Source: Muraenolepis orangiensis (lineage: Eukaryota > Chordata > Actinopteri > Gadiformes > Muraenolepididae). From it: a DNA stretch of 64,000 nucleotides. Below the pieces are notes generated by a model, which was not told the origin of the DNA, did not search any database, and saw only the letters and a program-made list of their open reading frames with translations. Shown in pieces: positions 57,031 to 64,000 of this stretch. The stretch spans positions 40,411 through 104,410 of the forward strand of contig JANIIK010000699.1 in assembly GCA_027704905.1 (NCBI GenBank), written 5' to 3'. The position numbers and the translations under genes are program-made. How positions within the stretch are numbered: position 1 is the stretch's first letter; each line of letters opens with the position of its first letter.

Positions 57031-57155
57031 CCAAGCTTTATGTGGTAAATATTTGATCGACTGAACGAGTAATGGACACATTTGACCAGCACACCAACAA
57101 TCTCTAATTGGACTCAGAGGCATAGATTATAATTGATTAAAATATGTTTACATAC

Positions 57156-57700
57156 TGTTACAAGGTTGAGAGTGCTTGCTTGTTTTTCCTTGTTTTTCTT
57201 TCCCTGTCTTTGCGCCTTCGCTGTGCCTGTAGGTGGAGTTTGGGCGTGGCTGACTGATTGTGCATTGGCTGGGGCCGGCCCTCCTGAATAAATACCGCCC
57301 CTCTACCAAGATGGCGTCTCTCTCTCTCACCTGGGTTTTTCCCACGGCAGACGCGCTGGCACACTTTAGTTTTGTTCTTGTTAATTAACTTTAAACATGT
57401 TTTGAGATTTTGACATCATTTACCCTTGACGGTCACTTTGCCCATTTTTCCTTCACGTTATTAGTTTAGGGTCAGTTAGAGTAGGTTAGGTAGTTTCCCC
57501 GGAAGACTCACTTCCGCAGTTGAGACTTGTACCATCAAGGTAGGGGAAGTATGAGGTTTTCTTTTCCTTTTTCCTTTGGTTACCGTCATGTTCTGTTACA
57601 GTTCATCAGTTGTAATAAATAATCACGTTTTTCGCACAACCGAGTTCTGTGACCTTTTTTATGTTACGCAGTCCTTAAGTGGCGTTTTGGGCTCGTAACA
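57156..57700 (+). repeat. 5' LTR
   Basis: 545 bases, TGTTACAAGG...CTCGTAACA. Differs from the 3' LTR by a single base (GATGGCGTCTC against GATGGCGGTCTC) as read by eye. Contains a TATA-like AATAAATACC near 57288. Confidence 0.95.
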
Positions 57701-57704
57701 TAAA

Positions 57705-57722
57705 TTGGGGGCTCGTCCGGGA
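57705..57722 (+). promoter_or_regulatory. Primer-binding site (tRNA-Pro type)
   Basis: TGGGGGCTCGTCCGGGAT starts five bases after the LTR and is complementary to the 3' end of tRNA-Pro. Confidence 0.85.
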
Positions 57723-57868
57723 TATGTTCGATTTTTTGACGCATAGATTTATAGGTGCGTTTTTCGTCACATTGTTTCGGTTAGTGTGCCCAGCGCTGTC
57801 TTTTTCTCTTTTGTTGTCAGGACTGCTTTTGTTTTTTCGCTAGCTGTTTCTTTGGCTGTTTTCTTGCA

Positions 57869-60800
57869 ATGTTTAGTTTAGAGGCATTCATTACTTCTCC
57901 CACCATAGAGGTGTTATCCAGTGTTACGCGCGATGAGCTTGTTAGTATCGCAGGTCATTATAAGGTTGAGGTACGAGGTAGTCCATCTAAGGCAGAAATC
58001 TTAACTAAACTCACCGATTTTTTGTCCGCTCGGGGTGTTTTTGGTGAAGCGAAAAAGGATTCTCCCGAAATTGGTGCTTCACCTGAAACAGCTGATCGAG
58101 CATACCCAGGTACGCCTACCAAAGCTGAACTAGAACTCCGTCGATTAGAGTTAAGGGAGAAGGAGATTGAATGGGAGCGAGAGAAAACACGACTGGAAGC
58201 AGATAGACAAGTGGTTCGTGACCGAGAATGTAGAGAGCATGAATATAAAATGAAGGATTTGGAGGTGGCGCAAGCCATTCGTCTTAAGGAACTCGAGATT
58301 AAAGCTCGTGAATCTGGCCTTACTCTCCCAACTGATCGTTTCGATGTCACTCGAAGTATTCGACTTGTTCCTCCATTCAATGAAAAGGAGGTCGATAAGT
58401 TTTTCGCTCATTTCGAGAGAGTCGCTACAGTTCTTAAATGGCCACGCGAAGTGTGGACCATGACATTGCAGAGTATCTTTGTTGGCAAAGCGCAACAGGC
58501 ATATTCGACGTTGTCATTAGAGGATGCTGCTGACTACGAGAAAGTCAAGCAAGCAGTGTTGCGCATTTACTCTCTTGTACCCGAAGCGTATAGGCAGAAG
58601 TATCGCAACTACCAAAGGCCGGAGTCGCTCACTTATGTGGAGTTTGTTCGGGAAAAAGAATTATTGTTTGATCGTTGGATTAACTCTGAAGATATAACAA
58701 CATTCGAGGGCCTTCGTAATGAAATGATTCTTGAGGACTTTAAAAGCTGTCTTCCCAAAAATGTAGCCACGTTCCTGAGTGAGCACAAAGGGTTAATTCC
58801 ATCGAGCGCAGCCGTTCGGGCTGACGAATATGTGCTTGCACATAAAGGTGTGCTTCTCTCGCCTGATAGGTTTCAAAGCAACAACAGTAGCTTTCAAAAG
58901 AGTTCTCGGACTTTCAAAGATACTGTAGTCGACAATAGTCAAAAGGAAAGACAAGTGACTCGGAGAGATCATGTTCCTGTTGCTGTTTGCGGTTATTGTA
59001 AGAAACGAGGACACATACTTTCGGAGTGTTACTCTCTGAAACGCAAAAACAATGCGTTTCCCCCTGCTTCGAATAGGTTTGGCTCCAACTTGGGTCTGTG
59101 TGTCTCTTCACCTACCCATGCGTCTAGAAAAGACGATCACATTAGTCAGGCTTTTGCACCATTCATTATGGATGGTTTTGTTACTTTGCCGGCCGACCCT
59201 TCTGTGCGGGTTCCTATAAAAATACTCCGCGACACGGCCGCTTCGCAAAGTTTCATTTTGGAGAATGTCCTGCCTTTCAGTGATGACTCCTACACTGGAG
59301 AAAATGTACTCGTGCAGGGTTTTGAAATGGGCTTTGTAAGTGTTCCGCTCCATGAGATGTCTCTATTTTCTGATCTGGTCACCGGTAACTTTAAGGTGGG
59401 CCTACGTCCATCTCTTCCGATTCAAAATGTTTCTATGTTACTCGGTAATGATCTTGGGGGTGGGGCGGTATTCCCTAATCCTGTAGTTGCCCAGTCTAAT
59501 ATTTCTCCGTGTCCTGACGACTTGACTGTGAAATTCCCAGAAGTTTTCCACGCAAATGTGGTTACACGCGCCATGGCGCATAAAGCCAAAGAGATACTTG
59601 AACGCGACGATGAGCTTGTTAATCTCAGTGAGTCTTTTATGGCTCACCCTTCTGATGGTTTTTCTAATGAAAGTAGGCCTATTGCTAAGATTGCTCCATT
59701 GTCTAATGTTCCCTGCGTTCTTAATTTGCCTCTCAGCCGCGAACAACTTGTCGTTGAACAAAAAAACGACTCCTCTCTTTCTTCTCTTTTCTCTAGTGCT
59801 GTCCCCGAAGAGGACATTGAATGCATGCCTCATGGATATTTTATTCGTGAGGGTGTTCTCATGCGTAAGTGGAGACCACTGACGGCCTCTGCAAACGATG
59901 ACTGGCGTGTCCTGTATCAGGTCATTGTTCCTCTGTCTTATCGAACGGAGGTTCTGCGTCTTGCTCATGACCATCATTTTGCGGGTCATTTGGGCATTAA
60001 TAAAACAACGGATCGTATCACACGTCATTTTTTCTGGCCAGGTCTTAAACGCGATGTTGTTAAATATTGCAAGACTTGTCATATTTGTCAAGTAACGGGC
60101 AAGCCTAATCAGGTGATCCCTCCGGCTCCGCTGCAGCCGATACCGGTTACTTCTGAGCCATTTGAGAACGTGATTTTAGATTGTGTTGGTCCATTGCCGC
60201 GAACGAAGTCGGGTAATCAGTACCTTCTCACTATCATGTGTTCTCTAACCCGTTTTCCCGAGGCCATACCACTTAGGAAAATAACGGCATCTGCCATCAT
60301 TAAAGTTTTGCTGGTGTTTTTCTCTCTCTTTGGCCTTCCGAAAATTGCTCAAACGGACCAGGGCACAAACTTCATGTCGAAGGTATTCAAACAGTCTATG
60401 CAGCAGCTAGGCGTGAAACACATTACTTCTAGTTGTTACCATCCACAGACACAAGGCGCTCTCGAACGTTTCCATCAAACGTTAAAGTCCATGCTCCGTG
60501 CATATTGCTTTGAGTTCGAACGAGATTGGGACGAGGGAGTACCATTTGCTCTTTTTGCAGTTCGTGAAGTTGTCCAGGAATCACTGGGGTTTAGTCCATC
60601 TGAACTAGTCTTTGGACATACTGTTCGTGGCCCATTAAAACTGCTTAAAGAATCCTGGTTGACCGGGGATACTTCTCACCACAGTCTTTCTGACTATGTA
60701 GCTAAAATGCGCTGCAGGTTACATCGAGCATGCGAACTTGCAAAAGAAAATCTTGGCATCTGTCAGAAACGTATGAAACACCGTTATGACAAGAAGGCTG

Positions 60801-62622
60801 TCGTGCGTGAATTTAAACCTGGCGATAAGGTAATGGTATTACTCCCCATTCTCGGTCCTGCCCTTCAAACCCGCTACACTGGGCCTTATCGTGTAGAACG
60901 TCGTGTGGGTGATGTTAATTATGTCATCGCTACACCAGACAGAAGGAAGAAATCTCGCCTGTGTCATGTGAACATGCTTAAACGCTACTGTGAGCGAAAT
61001 AAGACTTCTGAGGCTTGCGTCTTAACTCGCGTGTCTGATACTGTGGCGCTGTCTACCACACCTGGTGCTGAAGTTGTTGCCGCTTTGCCTTTGGCCGCTG
61101 AATTTAACTCTTCTGTTTCAGCACCACAGCTGAGTGGACCTGCTGCTTCTCCTATGGAGGAGGATGTCCGTTGTCCCTCAGCTGAGGTGGTGGTGGGTAG
61201 GTTGAGGAATTCTGAAATTATGTTAAATTTGAATTATTTTCTTTCTCACCTTTCTGACTCTGACCGTGGTGATTTGTTTGCCCTTCTATCTCGTTACAAA
61301 AATTTGTTTTCTGATGTTCCACTTCGTACTAGTGTTATTGCTCACGATATTGATGTTGGTGATTGTAGGCCTATTAAGCAACATGCCTACCGTGCTAATC
61401 CACTTAAACGGCTACAACTTCAAAAGGAGGTGAAGTTTATGACGGATAATGGTATTGCAGAGCTTAGCTTTAGCCCATGGAGCTCACCTTGTCTCCTGGT
61501 GCCAAAATCAGATGGCACTTCCAGATTTTGCACAGACTTTCGTAAGGTTAATTCTATTACCAAGCCTGATAGTTTTCCCTTGCCACGCATGGACGATTGC
61601 ATAGATCGCCTTGGGTCGGCAGTTTTCGTCAGTAAAATCGACCTTTTGAAAGGCTATTGGCAAATTCCGTTGACCGATCGAGCCAAGGAAATATCTGCTT
61701 TTGTAACACCTGACAGCTTCCTACAATACACCGTGATGGCGTTTGGTCTTCGGAATGCACCGGCCACCTTTCAGAGGTTAGTTAACTACGTACTTGCTGG
61801 ACTTTCCAACTGTGAGGCCTATCTTGACGACTTGGTGGTATATAGCGCCACCTGGGGTGAGCATATTGACCATCTAACATCTGTGTTTAAGCGATTGTCT
61901 GCGGCAAATCTGACAATAAATCTGGCTAAATGTGAGTTCGGCCAAGCCACCGTAGTCTATCTAGGAAAGGTGGTTGGTGGTGGTATGGTGCGTCCTGTGC
62001 ATTCTAAAGTGGAGGCCATTTTGAGCTACCCTGCCCCAACAACACGTCGTGAGCTCAGGAGATTTCTTGGTATGGTTGGATACTACAGATCATTCTGCAG
62101 GAACTTTTCTGCAGTAGCTGTACCTCTTACGGATCTTCTCAGCACTAAACGTTTATTTCAGTGGACTGAGAAAAGTCAATTGTCTTTTGACTCTGTGAAG
62201 GCGTTGCTCACAACTGCTCCTGTGCTCGCTGCTCCTAATTTCTCTGTTCCTTTTGTTCTTGCTGTGGACGCGAGTGACTTAGGGGCTGGTGCAGTCCTTA
62301 TGCAGCGTGGAGAAGACGGGTTGGAACATCCTTTGTGTTTTTTTTCTCGTAAATTTAACATCCAACAACGTGTGTATTCCACCATTGAAAAGAGGCTCTT
62401 GCTCTTGTGTTAGCGCTTCAGCATTTTGAGGTCTATGTGGGTGGTGCCGCACAGCCGGTTACTGTCTACACCGATCATAATCCGCTAACTTTTCTTGACC
62501 GGATGCGGAATCAAAATCAGCGTTTGATGCGGTGGAGCCTTCTCTTACAAGGCTTTAATATTAGCATTCAACATATCCGTGGCAGGGATAATGTTGTTGC
62601 GGATGCACTTTCTCGTGCATAG
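57869..62622 (+). pseudogene. Gag-pol polyprotein of the Gmr1-like element, one frameshift in RNase H
   Basis: One frame of 1514 codons (57869-62413) holds gag with a charged coiled-coil region (about residues 85-150), a CCHC knuckle (C374, C377, H382, C387), and a protease-like site D455-T-A where D-T/S-G is usual. The integrase has an HHCC finger (about 700-740), D771, D830 and E866 (D,D35E) and a GPY module near 1005. RT has Y1318-L-D-D and RNase H starts at D1467. A one-base loss in an A run near 62390 moves the rest of RNase H (62407-62622) to another frame. Everything else is open. The start is the first ATG after the primer-binding site. Whether the DTA site is active is unknown. Confidence 0.92.
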
Positions 62623-62840
62623 TTAAGAACTTGCCCACTATCTTTAACATAAATTGTGGGTGAAATGTATTTATCTGTGTTAACTTTAGTGTGGTTTTTC
62701 CAGTGAAATTGGTTCGGCATTCTTTAGCTGGACATTAGATAAGTATTTCACATCCTGTTTATATTTGTACATAAGTTGTAGATATTCATCTTTTGCTTGT
62801 CCTAAATATTTTTGTTAATACAACCCCCAATTTATTTCTT

Positions 62841-62852
62841 TAAGGGTGGGGG
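62841..62852 (+). promoter_or_regulatory. Polypurine tract
   Basis: Purine-rich AAGGGTGGGGG directly precedes the 3' LTR. Confidence 0.8.
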
Positions 62853-63398
62853 TGTTACAAGGTTGAGAGTGCTTGCTTGTTTTTCCTTGTTTTTCTTTCC
62901 CTGTCTTTGCGCCTTCGCTGTGCCTGTAGGTGGAGTTTGGGCGTGGCTGACTGATTGTGCATTGGCTGGGGCCGGCCCTCCTGAATAAATACCGCCCCTC
63001 TACCAAGATGGCGGTCTCTCTCTCTCACCTGGGTTTTTCCCACGGCAGACGCGCTGGCACACTTTAGTTTTGTTCTTGTTAATTAACTTTAAACATGTTT
63101 TGAGATTTTGACATCATTTACCCTTGACGGTCACTTTGCCCATTTTTCCTTCACGTTATTAGTTTAGGGTCAGTTAGAGTAGGTTAGGTAGTTTCCCCGG
63201 AAGACTCACTTCCGCAGTTGAGACTTGTACCATCAAGGTAGGGGAAGTATGAGGTTTTCTTTTCCTTTTTCCTTTGGTTACCGTCATGTTCTGTTACAGT
63301 TCATCAGTTGTAATAAATAATCACGTTTTTCGCACAACCGAGTTCTGTGACCTTTTTTATGTTACGCAGTCCTTAAGTGGCGTTTTGGGCTCGTAACA
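62853..63398 (+). repeat. 3' LTR
   Basis: 546 bases, one base longer than the 5' LTR and otherwise identical by eye. Confidence 0.95.
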
Positions 63399-64000
63399 CA
63401 TACGTACAATTGTATGTACATAAAATAATTCAAATGCGGACATATCTGAATGAGGAAGACCCAAATTTTCACCAGTTTGTGCCTCGAGCGAAATCACAGC
63501 GAACTGTCTGACCTTTGTTCCTCCAGCAAGCGGGATTTTCAGACAACTTTGAACGCGCAACTGTGGATATTATTGAATGACGATATCCATTCACCACGAT
63601 TCATTCATGCATTCTTGGCCCTTAACCTTCTGGTAAATTACTTTCCCCCCACTTCTCTACACACATGAGTGCACTGTGTGTTCTGCTCCAGAAACAGAAG
63701 CGTTGGCACAATGGCACTGAGTTAAAATCCATGGTCATTGATGGATATGGGTAATGGATCCTCACGTGCCCCACACATAAAATACATTCTAGCGATGAAG
63801 CTAGAGCCTGTGAGTTTTAAGCTTCCCTTGTTAAAGCATCTGCCTCTCATGTCGGGGGGTTGTGAGTTCGAGCCCAGTGCGGGACACTCACGGTTACATT
63901 GGTGCCGTGACCCGGATAAGAGTGAGGTCTAGGGGGATGAGTGTAACGGTAACCAGCCGGTTCTGCTGCTCAGTGAGTAAACCTCACTCCCCGACACCCA
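63399..64000. other. Start of a fourth unit, continuing past the window
   Basis: Matches 23140-23580 and 39620-40200, including the family 3 SINE from about 63785. No gene within the window. Confidence 0.75.

Larger units (their letters stand above)
57156..63398 (+). mobile_element. Gmr1-like LTR retrotransposon, nearly intact
   Basis: Complete 6.24-kb element flanked by CATAC (57151-57155 and 63399-63403). The empty site (TTTACATATGTACAATTG) is seen in units 2 and 3 near 23150. Contents: 5' LTR, proline-type primer-binding site, one long gag-pol frame, polypurine tract, 3' LTR. Pol order is protease, integrase, RT, RNase H, as described for Gmr1 of Atlantic cod, unlike ordinary Ty3/gypsy elements. 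No env-like frame follows. Confidence 0.93.

Noticed and set aside
57958..60091. Several minus-strand frames inside the retrotransposon
   Set aside because: Shadows of the gag-pol frame.

Overview
This window is vertebrate DNA, almost certainly from a teleost fish. The evidence is dense (CA)n, (GA)n and (TA)n microsatellites, several tRNA-derived SINE families, LINE, hAT and PIF/Harbinger-like elements, a Gmr1-like LTR retrotransposon, and multi-exon immunoglobulin-superfamily genes of the NITR (novel immune-type receptor) kind, which are known only from bony fish. Gmr1 was first described in Atlantic cod, so a gadiform host is possible, but the sequence does not prove it. No bacterial genes, CRISPR array or functional rRNA/tRNA genes were seen.

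The backbone is a tandem array of about 16-17 kb units, all carrying receptor genes on the minus strand. Unit boundaries can be set at the leader exon of a single-V-domain receptor, which recurs at about 1.81, 22.53, 39.02 and 56.53 kb. Each full unit holds, left to right: a SINE and intergenic block, a leader-like exon on the plus strand (10.50, 26.76, 42.03 kb), an NITR-like pseudogene (copies A 12.7-14.3, B 28.6-30.2, C 45.8-46.7 kb), a conserved block of unknown function, a variable segment, and the single-V receptor (V1 21.0-22.6, V2 36.7-39.1, V3 53.5-56.6 kb).

Two receptor genes look usable. V1 is a complete five-exon model of 227 codons: signal peptide, one V-set domain, transmembrane segment, and a tail with two tyrosine motifs. 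N1 (18.43-19.78 kb) has V and I domains in one exon, a transmembrane exon and an ITIM tail, but its leader exon was not found. N1 exists only in the first unit. In the next two units its place is taken by AT-rich repeat, SINE, retroelement and hAT sequence. V1, N1 and copy A share exon phases and tail layout, so I infer that the single-V family belongs to the NITR group. V2 is a recombinant with another transmembrane exon and a short tail, V3 is frameshifted, and copies A-C decay in different ways. The array is therefore in birth-and-death evolution.

Mobile DNA accounts for much of the rest. At 3.96-10.08 kb one PIF/Harbinger-like element has been invaded by a second copy of its own family, which itself carries a solo LTR (split by a LINE) and a hAT element. 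At 57.16-63.40 kb lies a nearly intact LTR retrotransposon with near-identical LTRs, a proline-type primer-binding site and the unusual pol order protease-integrase-RT-RNase H. Other insertions with target-site duplications visible in the sequence lie at 14.29, 23.59, 29.69, 34.97, 36.76, 43.49, 45.01 and 51.80 kb. The receptors presumably act at the surface of lymphoid or NK-like cells, and the ITIM-type tails point to inhibitory signalling. That role is inferred from the family, not shown by the sequence.
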